DNA of 64,000 nt from an uncultured Eubacteriales bacterium (GCA_949031345.1 CARNVA010000007.1:1-64000), one strand, 5' to 3'; counted from the first letter of the stretch, positions 8,659 through 17,652 are shown. The notes: generated from the sequence alone by a model not told the origin. Numbers and translations: made by a program.

Positions 8659-9161
8659 GTGCCTATATTCTTCCCATTCTTTTCATTGCCCTATTCTGCT
8701 TTTGCAAGTTTAAAAAGGTCAACACTTACAACACTTTTGTAAATGGCGCAAAAAAAGCCATTCCTCTTGTGGTTGACATTTTCCCATATATCGCCACAAT
8801 CATGATTGCCGTTGCACTTCTTCGCGTAAGTGGAGTAACCATCCTGCTAGCAAAAGCTTTTTCTCCCTTTTTCAGTCTGCTTGGCATTCCAAGCCAGCTT
8901 ATCGAGCTTGTCCTGCTTCGCCCATTCACTGGCTCAGGCAGTTATGCCCTTTTAAATAATGTTTTGATTGAATATGGTCCCGACTCCTATATAGCCCGCT
9001 GCGCCTGTGTAATTCTTGGTTGCAGCGAAACCATTTTTTATGTAACCGCTGTCTACACCTCTCAAACTAAGGTTAAAAAATTGTTATACGCCATCCCAAT
9101 TGCTTTGATTGCCTCAGTCGTCGGCTCGGTTGTTGCCTGCTTGATCTGTAAGGTTTTATGA
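8655..9161 (+). CDS. spmB: Spore maturation protein B
   Basis: 168 residues, the partner of SpmA and of the same Gate superfamily. Hydrophobic segments cover most of the chain. The conserved RPFTGSGSYALLNNVL segment (about residues 92-107), followed by GPDS and a CSETIFYVTAVY segment, is typical of SpmB. GGAGG lies ten bases before the ATG, inside the end of spmA, and the ATG overlaps the spmA TGA. The pair implies that the lineage forms spores or keeps part of the sporulation gene set; no other sporulation gene is in the window. Confidence 0.94.
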   Translation: MSAYILPILFIALFCFCKFKKVNTYNTFVNGAKKAIPLVVDIFPYIATIMIAVALLRVSGVTILLAKAFSPFFSLLGIPSQLIELVLLRPFTGSGSYALLNNVLIEYGPDSYIARCACVILGCSETIFYVTAVYTSQTKVKKLLYAIPIALIASVVGSVVACLICKVL

Positions 9162-9295
9162 CACCTGCTCAGAAACAAACATAATTACACCTTAGCCTCC
9201 ACCTTATTTTATTGTTTTAATTTTTAAACTTTTTTAACATCTTATTGCTATAGCTTTTTAATGTTTTGCTGCTAAACTTTCTAATACTAAGCTGA

Positions 9296-9502
9296 TTACC
9301 ATTTTTTGTCGTGTTCTACCACAGATATATTTGCCGTAATTGCGGAAAACAGAATCTTAAGTTTTTTCAAATCTTCTTTTCCATATTTTTCAGACAAACA
9401 AATAGCAATGCTTCCAGCAATGCTCACCATTTCCGGCCCAGTCAAACATATCTTACCATCTTCTTTGTCATGCCTTTCTTCTCTTTTTTCATCTTTTTCC
9501 AT
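9296..9502 (-). CDS. Small conserved-looking protein (DUF6774-like)
   Basis: 68 residues from the ATG at 9502 (a longer frame starts at 9520). The charged N-terminus is followed by a segment, about residues 25-60, with the pattern SIAGSIAICLSEKYGKEDL and FSAITANISVV. This recalls small clostridial proteins of the DUF6774 type, which consist of one helical pair. The function is unknown. There is no Shine-Dalgarno; CATAAT lies seven bases before the ATG. It sits in the gap between spmB and the alkyltransferase-like gene on the opposite strand, converging with spmB. Confidence 0.5.
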   Translation of the reverse strand: MEKDEKREERHDKEDGKICLTGPEMVSIAGSIAICLSEKYGKEDLKKLKILFSAITANISVVEHDKKW

Positions 9503-9566
9503 AATATTTATTATGAACAATCAAAGTGTAACGCCAAAAACATTTTTTAAAAATATAATTTCATGC

Positions 9567-9581
9567 TATAATTTTTATATG
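9567..9581 (+). promoter_or_regulatory. Extended -10 promoter six bases before the start codon
   Basis: TGCTATAAT (9564-9572) is a perfect extended -10. Six bases separate TATAAT from the ATG at 9579, which puts the expected transcription start on the A of the ATG. No Shine-Dalgarno is present, so a leaderless mRNA is predicted. Confidence 0.55.
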
Positions 9582-9887
9582 GAAAACTTATACGAAAAAA
9601 TTTATCAAGCGGTGAAACTCATTCCAAAAGGAATGGTTTCAAGTTATGGTGAAATTGCAAAATTTATTGGCCACCCTCGCTGCGCAAGACAGGTGGGCTG
9701 GGCTTTACATAGAAACCCTGACCCTTCAACTATTTTTTGTCATCGCGTGGTCTTTGCCGACGGAAGCTTGTCAGAAGCTTTTGCCTTTGGCGGCGCAAAT
9801 CAACAAAGCGCCCTTCTTGAAAGGGAAGGTGTGACCTTTTTAGATGGCAAAGTAAATATGTCAAAGCACTTTTATAAATTTCTTTAA
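9579..9887 (+). CDS. MGMT-family alkyltransferase-like protein, single domain
   Basis: 102 residues from the ATG at 9579, consisting only of the C-terminal DNA-binding domain of O6-methylguanine-DNA methyltransferases. The helix-turn-helix with the finger arginine (GHPRCARQVGWAL) and the active-site region IFCHRVVFADG (Cys near residue 54) are clear. Classic alkyltransferase-like (ATL) proteins have Trp in place of this Cys; here the Cys is kept, but the preceding Pro of PCHR is Phe. It could repair alkylated bases directly or flag them for excision repair. The frame extends upstream to 9306, but homology begins at this ATG. A strong terminator-like hairpin lies 145 bp downstream. Confidence 0.9.
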   Translation: MENLYEKIYQAVKLIPKGMVSSYGEIAKFIGHPRCARQVGWALHRNPDPSTIFCHRVVFADGSLSEAFAFGGANQQSALLEREGVTFLDGKVNMSKHFYKFL

Positions 9888-10290
9888 AAGAAAGTCTTAT
9901 TAAAACATATTATAATTAAACTATTCACTACGATTGCATACCAGCATGACTATCCAACTCAATCTTTAAACTTTCATTTGAAAAAATCTAAAAATAAAAA
10001 TATGAAGTAAAATAATTAAATAATAGAAAATAAAAAATACCATAAAAATATGGTATTTTTTTGTTTTAATAATTATTGTTTTAATTAAAAATAATTCAAT
10101 AAAATGTCATTAAAATAACTTAAATAGACTTTTTATGCTTTTTATTGCAGTTTTTCCTTTTTTTTCGCCTTTTTTTCATTATTTTTTAATTTTTATTATT
10201 TATTTTATTATTAAAATAATTTAATTATTTATTTTTCATTATTTTATTTTTATTTTAATTTTTATTTTCAAAATAAAAAGCTTTAAACAA
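9888..10290. other. Very AT-rich intergenic region between converging genes
   Basis: 403 bp with no ORF of note. It contains the terminator at 10032-10061 and then about 200 bp (10085-10290) built almost only from A and T in short ATTTT/TTATT runs. I see no gene or RNA in it. Confidence 0.6.
10032..10061. terminator. Bidirectional hairpin terminator
   Basis: AAAAAATACCATA and TATGGTATTTTTT pair perfectly over 13 bp with an AAAA loop, between the convergent alkyltransferase-like gene and gltX. T runs occur on both strands. Confidence 0.8.
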
Positions 10291-11928
10291 TTAAAATCTG
10301 AAACCAAGTCTTTCTTTTACTTCAGCCTCTCCCAAGATTTCCATAATAGTAAATAAAGTTGGAGAATCTTTTTCGCCAGTGATTGCCAGTCTGATAAACT
10401 CGCATGCTTTTGCAACATTGCCCTTAAAGTTTTCTGGGTTTGCCTTATAGAGTTTGTTGTCGGTGGCGTAGCCTAGTTTTCCAGCAATCTCTTTCACCTC
10501 ATTAAACCATTCTTCATTGCTTTGAGCAAGTGCAAAAGTATTTTGATAAACCTCTAAAAGCTCGTTTGCCTTTTCCCTGTCTTCTTCATCAATTTGAATA
10601 TCAGCTGGTCTATTAAAGAAATATGCAAACTTATCTTTCATCATGCTGAGGCAATAGATATCCTTTCTTGGTTTTGGTCTGCCATCTCTGTCCATTTGGC
10701 AAACTTTGATAAATTTTTCTCTATCCTTTTCCAAAACTTCAGCCAAAGGCTTGTCATATTCTTTTGCCCAATCAAGCCAATTTTCATAAAGCGTCTGCCC
10801 GCTTTGAAGAGCAATGACATTCTTTGAGATATCGTTGAGTTTGACAAGGTCAAAAATTGGAGCAACTGTGGTGATGTCATTTGGCTTAAACTTAAATTCC
10901 TGCCATGCCTTGTCTGGATTATTTTTTCTCCATAACTCGAAACCAGAATTTATCATATTTAGAAGATATTCAAACACCGCCTCGTTTGGATAACCCTTTT
11001 CTATAAAAAACATCATGTTTGACTCTGGGTCGTAGCGTTTTGAAATCTTGCGTCGATTTCCAAGGTCGTTTAGCTTATATATAAGTGGATTGTGACAATA
11101 TTGAATTTGTTTGAAACCAAGTGCCTCAAAAAGCTCTACATGCGCAGGTGTTGAAGCAATATACTCCTCACCTCTCACCACAATGTTTGTGCCCATAAGC
11201 GTGTCATCAATAGCGTGAGCAAAAGCATAAGGAGGAGTGCCGTCTGTTTTTAAAATAACAAAGTCTTTCGCATTCGCCTTAGCTTCTATGTCCCCTTTGA
11301 TAAGGTCATTAAACACAATTCTTTCATTGCCTTGATTTTTGGTCTTTAGTCTTATAGCAAAGCTGTCACCATTGTCAATATGAGCTTTGATTTTTTCAAA
11401 ACTTAGATCTCTGCATGGGTCATATTCACGCTCGTCATTTTCAGCAAACTTGTTTTCTCTTAATTTCAAGACATCCTCTTTTCCTTCTGTCTTTTTGCAG
11501 AAGCATGGAAAAGCCTTGCCTTCACTCACCAATTTTTTTGCATAAAACTTGTATATATCAACTCTTTGACTTTGAACATAAGGGCCATAATCACCAACAT
11601 CCTTGCCATCAAGTGTTTGATATTCATCAAACTTAAGCCCAAATCTTCCAAGCACATCATATAAAACTTTTTTTGCTTCCACCTTTTCGCGCTTTCTGTC
11701 AGTGTCCTCAATGCGCAAAAAAAGCACACCATCTGTGTTTTTGGCGATGTTGAAACTTATAAATGCTTGAAAGAAATTTCCAATATGAACAAGACCTGTT
11801 GGACTTGGTGCAAATCTTGTCACCATCTGCCCCTTATCTAAGTTTCTTTTTGGATATTTTTTAAAAAGCTCTTCCTCTGTCAATGTGACATTTGGAAAAA
11901 GTAAATCTGCAATCGCTTTATTATCCAT
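10291..11928 (-). CDS. gltX: Glutamyl-tRNA synthetase
   Basis: 545 residues when started at ATG 11928, which has GAGGAGA eight bases upstream; an upstream in-frame ATG (12039) would add an unlikely 37-residue extension. The class I synthetase signatures are present: FAPSPTGLVHIGNFF (HIGH-type motif, about residues 37-51) and the KISKR form of KMSKS near residue 300. The enzyme charges tRNA-Glu (and in many Firmicutes tRNA-Gln, later amidated). Length is 50-60 residues above typical bacterial GltX, from insertions near KTEGKEDVLKLRENKFAEND and in the anticodon-binding part. The gene has its own promoter at 12011-12039 and is followed by the hairpin at 10032-10061. Confidence 0.93.
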   Translation of the reverse strand: MDNKAIADLLFPNVTLTEEELFKKYPKRNLDKGQMVTRFAPSPTGLVHIGNFFQAFISFNIAKNTDGVLFLRIEDTDRKREKVEAKKVLYDVLGRFGLKFDEYQTLDGKDVGDYGPYVQSQRVDIYKFYAKKLVSEGKAFPCFCKKTEGKEDVLKLRENKFAENDEREYDPCRDLSFEKIKAHIDNGDSFAIRLKTKNQGNERIVFNDLIKGDIEAKANAKDFVILKTDGTPPYAFAHAIDDTLMGTNIVVRGEEYIASTPAHVELFEALGFKQIQYCHNPLIYKLNDLGNRRKISKRYDPESNMMFFIEKGYPNEAVFEYLLNMINSGFELWRKNNPDKAWQEFKFKPNDITTVAPIFDLVKLNDISKNVIALQSGQTLYENWLDWAKEYDKPLAEVLEKDREKFIKVCQMDRDGRPKPRKDIYCLSMMKDKFAYFFNRPADIQIDEEDREKANELLEVYQNTFALAQSNEEWFNEVKEIAGKLGYATDNKLYKANPENFKGNVAKACEFIRLAITGEKDSPTLFTIMEILGEAEVKERLGFRF

Positions 11929-12010
11929 GTATTTCTCCTCTTTAAAAAGATTTATTAAACTTTCTCTCTTAATATCAAAAAAAAATTTTAAATCTATTTT
12001 CAACTGTCTT

Positions 12011-12039
12011 ATTTTATCACTCTCTGCAAAAAAAATCAA
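12011..12039 (-). promoter_or_regulatory. gltX promoter
   Basis: TTGATT (12039-12034), 17-bp spacer, TAAAAT (12016-12011), giving a leader of about 75 nt. The spacer contains TTTGCAGAGAG, also present in the promoter at 21257-21285. No T-box structure is visible in the leader. Confidence 0.6.
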
Positions 12040-12181
12040 CAGAATTGTCTTTTTTTATTTTATTAAACCTTTCAACCAAATTGATCTTCTTCTCTTTCTA
12101 AAAAAGCAAAGCTTAACTTTTGACAAATAAACCTCTCATTTTCCAACTCGGCTTAAAACTCTTATTACATCCGCTTGCAAA

Positions 12182-12205
12182 AAAGAGGAGTTATTTCCCC
12201 TCTTT
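12182..12205 (-). terminator. Terminator overlapping a stop codon
   Basis: AAAGAGG and CCTCTTT arms around the TAA stop of the gene ending at 12191, with a T run on the minus strand. The hairpin starts inside the last codons. Confidence 0.75.
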
Positions 12206-12961
12206 ATCATTATTATATTGATTTTCTTCTGATTGTGCAGATTTTTCTTCCAATGCGTTATCTTCTTTCTTTTGTTGTTTCTTAATAACAAGCTCTTTTT
12301 CAATATAGTTTATTCCAAGCGAGCATTTTGTGAGTTTTCCAATCAAGAAATGAGCGGCAAAGATAAGGGCACCGCCAAGATTGCAGAACATATCAGTAAT
12401 GGTGTCAATGATAAGTGGATAACCATATTCTTCAATTGGCGCACCTTGCATAGTCTGATTGAGCAATCTGTCAATGATAAACTCAAACAACTCCCAAACA
12501 TATTCAATGCTCAGTGAGAAAATCACGCAGAATACAACGACTGTTGAAATTTTCAAACTTTTGTAGTCTTGACAAAGTGAAATCACCAAAATTCCAACAG
12601 CTGCCATAATATAGCCGCAAAGAGCATGCACCATTTTATCAAAGCCAGGCACGATATAATAAATACTTAGCAAAGAGCCCACAAAGCCACTTAAAGCAAC
12701 ATAAACAGTGTATGCAAGCACCAAAATATTTGAAATTCTTCGACCGATAATAAGCTCTATAATAGGCGGAAGGATAAACAATGCTGCCATTGTAAGCCCA
12801 CTCATAAACAATCTGCTGTCATCTTTGACAACTTTGCCGGTTATAGAAATGGTCAAACTTGCAATGAATAGTCCTATCATCAAAATAAGATTGACAATTC
12901 TGAAAATCTTGTTCTTTTTATCTAAATCTTTAAATCTAACCCAATTTTTTCTTGTTTTCAT
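12191..12961 (-). CDS. Multi-pass membrane protein of the DUF2238/YjdF type
   Basis: 256 residues from the ATG at 12961, chosen because GGAG lies seven bases upstream; the frame extends to 13009 without a binding site. About six membrane segments span residues 20-210. The pattern GFDKMVHALCGY, then SIEYVWELFEF, then the IIDTITDMFCNLGGAL segment matches the conserved acidic and histidine positions of DUF2238/YjdF-type membrane proteins, whose function is unknown. The last 50 residues are hydrophilic and Lys/Glu/Gln-rich, so cytoplasmic. A 15-bp direct repeat (ATCATAAATAATAAT at about 12994 and 13016) lies upstream. Confidence 0.6.
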   Translation of the reverse strand: MKTRKNWVRFKDLDKKNKIFRIVNLILMIGLFIASLTISITGKVVKDDSRLFMSGLTMAALFILPPIIELIIGRRISNILVLAYTVYVALSGFVGSLLSIYYIVPGFDKMVHALCGYIMAAVGILVISLCQDYKSLKISTVVVFCVIFSLSIEYVWELFEFIIDRLLNQTMQGAPIEEYGYPLIIDTITDMFCNLGGALIFAAHFLIGKLTKCSLGINYIEKELVIKKQQKKEDNALEEKSAQSEENQYNNDKEGK

Positions 12962-13082
12962 AAACAACTCCAATATATTATAAACACCTTTATCATAAAT
13001 AATAATCATTTTTAATCATAAATAATAATAAATTTTGCCTAGCTTGCATTATCTTATAATTGCCATAGATTTAAAAAGGGTT

Positions 13083-13097
13083 TATCATATAATGATA
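13083..13097. promoter_or_regulatory. Perfect 15-bp palindrome, possible operator
   Basis: TATCAT-ATA-ATGATA is perfectly symmetric and lies in the gap upstream of the DUF2238-like gene, followed by ATG. It resembles Fur-family half sites, but AT-rich DNA makes chance matches common. Confidence 0.3.
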
Positions 13098-13189
13098 ATG
13101 TAACTCTAAATTTTCAAAAAGTAAAGCAAATAAGATTTGATTTTGTTTTTTAAAGAAAAAACGCCCTATCAACTCATTAGAAGTCAAAA

Positions 13190-13215
13190 AAAAGAGAGGT
13201 CATTTCCTCTCTTTT
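13190..13215 (-). terminator. Hairpin terminator after the lipoprotein gene
   Basis: AAAAGAGAGG and CCTCTCTTTT, 10-bp perfect stem with a TCATTT loop, followed by T on the minus strand, just past the stop at 13219. Confidence 0.85.
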
Positions 13216-13218
13216 AAA

Positions 13219-14283
13219 TTATGCAACAACAATACCTGTCAAATAGATAATTGTCTTTCCTATAGTGCAAAGCTCTCCCATAAAATAGCTGTCAAGTTTT
13301 TTATAGAATATTCTTGCGTTTTCATTGTCTTTTTCATAAGCGTCAAGATTTCTGTCATAATTGAATGCGAATTTGTAAAGCGAGAAGTTGTTTGCAGCCT
13401 GTCTTGCGTCCGTGCTGCTTCCTTTAAGCTTTTTAAAGAATGTCATAAGAGTCTTAGTTTCTTCTACAGAAATGTCTGTCTTCTTATCTTTTGAAACCAC
13501 CATTGTCATAAAGTCTGCAAAAGTTTCGTTGATGTCATATTCATAAATATCTCCAATAACTACTGCATTGCAGCTTGACATATAAACTTCTTTAAAGTCG
13601 CACATAATATCAAAATATCTCAAATCAAGATAAAATTCAACTTCTTCAGCTTTCTGCTCTTCGCTGCCCAACCCTGCAGCAAGTTTAACTTTGTTGTTGA
13701 AGAAACCTGCAAGTCTGTCAGCACAGGTGTAAACTTTGTTTAAAAAGTCAATTATTTTAAGTTTATAGTTGAAGAAGAAGCCATTCATGATTGACACATT
13801 TGCCTCTATTTTTGAAGCGTCAACATACTTGTCATGCTCTGCTTTCATATTCTCATAAGATTTTTTCATAGCCTTGACTGAATCATCAATTGACCCAAAG
13901 TCTGCCCTTTTGTCAAGGGTTTCAAGCATTGGATAATATTTATCTATGAAATTAAGCCCTGCTGAAACCAAAACAACATATTGGTCATAATAGACATCTT
14001 CCACTTCAATTTCATTATCTGAATTAAGCACTTCTTTCTTCCAAGAAACATCTTTCAGTCTATATTTTGTGGCAAAGCCATTAAATCTGCTGTAATTCCA
14101 CTTTGTCTCAGATGTGGCTGTTGAGAATGTGTCTGTGTCTGCTTCCATAGCGCTCATTGTCTGCTCGAAAAGTCTGAAAGTGGCAAGGCTTGATGTCTCT
14201 TTAGCGCAGGCAAACATCATAAAACTTGAGAGAGCAATTACAATTGCAAGAAAGATTGGTAATACAATTTTTTTTGCTTTCAT
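13219..14283 (-). CDS. Predicted lipoprotein of unknown function
   Basis: 354 residues. The N-terminus MKAKKIVLPIFLAIVIALSS and the following MMFAC form a signal sequence with a lipobox-like Cys at about residue 26. The rest is soluble and mostly helical, with regularly spaced aromatic and charged residues and no recognised domain. It begins two bases after the stop of the upstream gene (14285-15271), with AGGAGGG inside that gene's last codons, so the two are one operon. Both have an N-terminal membrane anchor, an extracytoplasmic helical body and similar size, and may act together at the cell surface. A terminator follows immediately. Confidence 0.7.
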   Translation of the reverse strand: MKAKKIVLPIFLAIVIALSSFMMFACAKETSSLATFRLFEQTMSAMEADTDTFSTATSETKWNYSRFNGFATKYRLKDVSWKKEVLNSDNEIEVEDVYYDQYVVLVSAGLNFIDKYYPMLETLDKRADFGSIDDSVKAMKKSYENMKAEHDKYVDASKIEANVSIMNGFFFNYKLKIIDFLNKVYTCADRLAGFFNNKVKLAAGLGSEEQKAEEVEFYLDLRYFDIMCDFKEVYMSSCNAVVIGDIYEYDINETFADFMTMVVSKDKKTDISVEETKTLMTFFKKLKGSSTDARQAANNFSLYKFAFNYDRNLDAYEKDNENARIFYKKLDSYFMGELCTIGKTIIYLTGIVVA

Positions 14284-14284
14284 A

Positions 14285-15271
14285 TTATTTCCCTCCTAAA
14301 AATTCTTTGACAGCCGAAAGCGCGTTCACTTCATCTTCAACGCCTTCATAAGTCTTGCTGAAATTAAATTTTGTCCCATCTTGTTTTACTGTTTCAATCA
14401 CCGAAATGAAATTTTTCTCTCCATAAATTTCAAAGAATTTTGTAATCTTTTCATACTTGCTTGATATTGCTGTATCAAAATAATAGTTTCTGATCGCAGC
14501 TTCATTGGTTATCTTTGTATTAACAAAATTATAGAAAGCGTGTATCTTTGATGATAAATCTAGGCTTTTGTAAATGTATGAGTCCTCACCAGAGCCCTTT
14601 TTGTCTGAACTTTCAACTTTCCTAATGTCGGAAATGATTACGCTTAAATAGTCTTCAACTGCATCTAATGCCATTTTTGAAGCGGCATTATTTTCCAAGA
14701 TGTCTCCCATAGAGCCAGTGTATGCTTTATTTAAAGCCACAACCGCCTTTGAATATGAATTAAGCCATTTGATATATTCACGCCTAAAATCAATCACAGA
14801 AGTTTGCATATACACAGAGTCTCTTGCGTGCTGAAGTGTCTCTTCAAGTAAGTTTGCCATTTTCTTCTGACTTTCTTTGGCGTCATTGAGATTATTTTTG
14901 ATTGGCTTATAATTGTTGTTTAAGTTTTTGTTGTTTGAAGCAAAAACTATATTTTTGTTATAGAATGCAAGCACATCTTTAAGTGAGCCTGAAAGAATTT
15001 GAATGTCAGCCATTTCAGTTGTGTAATATTTATAATTTGACTCGTTTGAAGCAAGCTTTTCTTCCAAATTGTCAAAATTCTTTTTCTCGTTTTTGTCAAC
15101 TAAGAATGAAGTCTGAGTTGTTCTGTTTAAAGTCTGCACCATATTGTATGTATTTGGTGGAATACAAAGTAAAACTACAACAACAATGATTGCAACAAGT
15201 GCAACAATACCAAAGCCTATCAGCCATTTTTTTTCGCCACCTGTTGAGTAACCTTTACTGCTTTTACCCAT
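14285..15271 (-). CDS. Membrane-anchored helical protein of unknown function
   Basis: 328 residues. A short basic and Gly/Ser N-terminus (MGKSSKGYSTGGEKKW) precedes one membrane segment (about residues 17-38, IGFGIVALVAIIVVVVLLCI), and the remaining 290 residues are soluble and helical, probably outside the cell. No domain is recognised. AAAGGAGGAGA precedes the ATG. It is the first gene of a two-gene operon with the predicted lipoprotein and has its own promoter at 15323-15351. Confidence 0.7.
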   Translation of the reverse strand: MGKSSKGYSTGGEKKWLIGFGIVALVAIIVVVVLLCIPPNTYNMVQTLNRTTQTSFLVDKNEKKNFDNLEEKLASNESNYKYYTTEMADIQILSGSLKDVLAFYNKNIVFASNNKNLNNNYKPIKNNLNDAKESQKKMANLLEETLQHARDSVYMQTSVIDFRREYIKWLNSYSKAVVALNKAYTGSMGDILENNAASKMALDAVEDYLSVIISDIRKVESSDKKGSGEDSYIYKSLDLSSKIHAFYNFVNTKITNEAAIRNYYFDTAISSKYEKITKFFEIYGEKNFISVIETVKQDGTKFNFSKTYEGVEDEVNALSAVKEFLGGK

Positions 15272-15322
15272 AGTCTCCTCCTTTATTATCTATATAAAAT
15301 ATAATATAGTCTCTATAGACCT

Positions 15323-15351
15323 ATTTTAACTCATTTTTGTCTGCTATTCAA
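15323..15351 (-). promoter_or_regulatory. Promoter of the membrane protein/lipoprotein operon
   Basis: TTGAAT (15351-15346), 17-bp spacer, TAAAAT (15328-15323) on the minus strand, about 50 bp before the ATG. The leader has short AT-rich palindromes. Confidence 0.55.
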
Positions 15352-15451
15352 GTAAAATCGAAATTTAATTTTAAATTTTGTACAAATTGTTTAAAAATTA
15401 CCCTCTTGCCAAGCCCGTTTGCTTCCTTTTATAGCAAATAGGACGGTCAAA

Positions 15452-16885
15452 CTAGTCAAAAACATCAACACTTCCAATGTTTTCAACTGGGGTCTCTTCA
15501 ATCTTGTCAACATCAATTTGTTCTCTCTTCTTGGCTGGAGCGAGTTTTTCTCCAATATTGACAAAAGTTGTGTATTCTCCAATCCAGCGAAGTTTGACTG
15601 TGCCTGTTCCACCATTTCTGTGTTTTGCAATGATAAGCTCGACAGTGCCTGGCTCATCTTCTTGCGCAACATCATTATATTTTTCTGGGTTATACAAAAA
15701 CAGTACAATGTCGGCATCCTGTTCGATTGCACCCGAGTCTCTCAGGTCGGAAAGCATTGGTCTATGGTCACCCTGCCTGCTTTCAACTCCACGCGAAAGC
15801 TGAGAAAGGGCTATGATTGGCACATTAAGCTCTTTTGCTGCAATTTTAAGATTTCTTGAAATGTCACTGACCTCATTTTGACGGGTGTCACTTTTCTTTC
15901 CACCGCCCGAACTCATAAGCTGAACATAGTCAATCATGATTATGTCAAGGTTGTCTTTTGCTTTTAAGCGTCTGCATTTTGTAAGCACATCAGCAGGCGT
16001 AGTCAATGATGAGTCATCAACATAAAGTCCGCTTGCTTCAAGCCTTTTCGCTGCCGACCAAATTCTTTTCCATTCGTCGCCATCCATGCTTCCATTTAAA
16101 GCGCGCGACATTGGCACTTTTGCAAGTGAGCAGATTGCCCTCTGCATAAGCTGGTCACGGCTCATTTCAAGTGAGAAAATTGCACATTTCTTGCCATGCT
16201 CGACTGCAGCGTTTACAAGAATGTTCATAGAAAAAGAAGTTTTTCCAATTCCAGGACGGGCTGCCAATAGAATAAGGTCACTGTTTTGAAGACCGTTTGT
16301 AATCTTGTCAAAATCGCGATAACCTGTTGGAATACCCTTAATTGAAGTTGGGTCTTTCGCGATTGTATCAAATTTGTCAATTACATGCTTGATTGCACCA
16401 TTTGGCACGCCAACATGCTCAAGGGCCGAACGCGACTGATTTTCAGCAATGTCAAAGATTTCCTTTTCGGCAAACTGGAGGCACTTTTCTCTATCTTCAG
16501 TTTCATAGGCGTTTTCGATAATCTTTTGACCTGAATGGATAAGCTTACGCTTGACAGAGTCTGACTTGACAATATCGCAATAATATTTGAAGTTTGCGGC
16601 AGATGGCACCACATTTGTAAGTGCAGTTATGTATTCAATTCCGCCCACTTTATCAAGAATTTTGTCTTGGTCAAGTTGGTCTGTAAGCGTGACAAAATCT
16701 ACAGGCACGGAGCGCTGATAAATCTTGTTCATAGTGGCATAAATGCTGCTGTGCGATTGAGAATAGAAATCATCCTCTTTCATCATACCAAAAATATCAA
16801 CTTGAGCTTGCAAGTCAATCAAAATCGCGCCAAGCACAGCCTGTTCGGCTTCAATATTATGCGGCATAATCTTATAATCAGCCAT
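15452..16885 (-). CDS. dnaB: Replicative DNA helicase DnaB
   Basis: 477 residues, the normal length. DnaB is the hexameric 5'-3' helicase that unwinds DNA at the replication fork. The N-terminal primase-binding domain (MPHNIEAEQAVLGAIL start) is followed by the RecA-like core with Walker A ARPGIGKTSF (about residue 213), Walker B IIMIDYVQLM, the LSQLSRGVE segment and the arginine-finger region SDLRDSGAIEQDAD. No intein is present. AGGGGGAAAT precedes the ATG. A 146-residue membrane protein gene lies 21 bp upstream on the same strand. Unlike many Firmicutes, rplI is not next to it; it is at 45219. Confidence 0.97.
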   Translation of the reverse strand: MADYKIMPHNIEAEQAVLGAILIDLQAQVDIFGMMKEDDFYSQSHSSIYATMNKIYQRSVPVDFVTLTDQLDQDKILDKVGGIEYITALTNVVPSAANFKYYCDIVKSDSVKRKLIHSGQKIIENAYETEDREKCLQFAEKEIFDIAENQSRSALEHVGVPNGAIKHVIDKFDTIAKDPTSIKGIPTGYRDFDKITNGLQNSDLILLAARPGIGKTSFSMNILVNAAVEHGKKCAIFSLEMSRDQLMQRAICSLAKVPMSRALNGSMDGDEWKRIWSAAKRLEASGLYVDDSSLTTPADVLTKCRRLKAKDNLDIIMIDYVQLMSSGGGKKSDTRQNEVSDISRNLKIAAKELNVPIIALSQLSRGVESRQGDHRPMLSDLRDSGAIEQDADIVLFLYNPEKYNDVAQEDEPGTVELIIAKHRNGGTGTVKLRWIGEYTTFVNIGEKLAPAKKREQIDVDKIEETPVENIGSVDVFD

Positions 16886-16906
16886 ATTTCCCCCTAAGTA
16901 AATTTT

Positions 16907-17347
16907 TTATTCTACATCCTCTGTTTCATTTGTCTCATTTTCGATAACTTTTGCATTACTTTCAGTTTCATCTTCTGAGACAGTTGAAGAAAGGTTTTTT
17001 TCATCTTTTCTTTTGTTCTTTTTAGATTTTTTTCTGTCATGCACAAGCATCTCTTTTTTAGACTGAGCAGGCTTTCCACCCTCTTTGACAAATGGGTCTT
17101 TTTTGCCAGACTCTTCAAGACGCCTAGCTTTGCGTTTGTCTATTTTGGCGCAAATGCCCATGAAAAGCAGATAAAGAAAGGAAGTGATTACAATAATTAA
17201 AAAGCCGTTCAAAACTGGATGCATGTTTGTGTATTGATAGAATAAGAAGCAAATGAAACCATCAATGAAAAACACAAGTGCCAAAAATATTATAAGCCTC
17301 TTGTTTGCTTTTTTTAGGTCTCTTCGCTCTTCAGGATTTATCATCAT
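16907..17347 (-). CDS. Two-helix membrane protein with charged tail, upstream of dnaB
   Basis: 146 residues. Two membrane segments (about residues 17-37 and 46-66) are followed by a highly charged C-terminal tail rich in Lys, Glu and Asp (KKNKRKDEKNL, ending in an acidic run). No domain is recognised. Two ATGs lie in tandem (17347, 17344); GGGAGGG is nine bases before the first. It ends 21 bp before dnaB and is probably co-transcribed with it. Confidence 0.6.
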   Translation of the reverse strand: MMINPEERRDLKKANKRLIIFLALVFFIDGFICFLFYQYTNMHPVLNGFLIIVITSFLYLLFMGICAKIDKRKARRLEESGKKDPFVKEGGKPAQSKKEMLVHDRKKSKKNKRKDEKNLSSTVSEDETESNAKVIENETNETEDVE

Positions 17348-17652
17348 AACGCAATGCCCTCCCTTTGCGGAATATCCACTGACTTTTTGGAATATCCACT
17401 GACTTTCTGAAATTCTTTTATTTTCCCCTTAAATTTTTGAATTATCTGGGATTTCCAAACTTTCTTTATGGATTTTCTGCTGACAAAATGCTCTTCAGCT
17501 TGCTTTCTCAGTTTCCATTTGTTTGCAATTTTTATTACAAGTGTTGACTTGGCATAATAATAAAGTTTGAATTTTAATCAAAAAGGCTTGTTAAAATAAT
17601 AGCCGCCAAGCGTAAAGCTTGTTAAAATAATAGTCGCCAAGCGTAAGGCTTG
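17348..17652. other. Intergenic region with two sets of tandem repeats
   Basis: 305 bp without a gene. It contains a 20-bp unit, beginning GGAATATCCACTGAC, repeated twice (17369-17408), and a 31-bp unit, beginning GCTTGTTAAAATAATAG, present in about 2.3 copies (17586-17658). The last copy runs into the typA stop codon. Confidence 0.75.

Noticed and set aside
10085..10290. AT-only stretch as a replication origin or RNA gene
   Set aside because: No DnaA boxes or conserved structure are visible; dnaA, dnaN and rpmH are absent.
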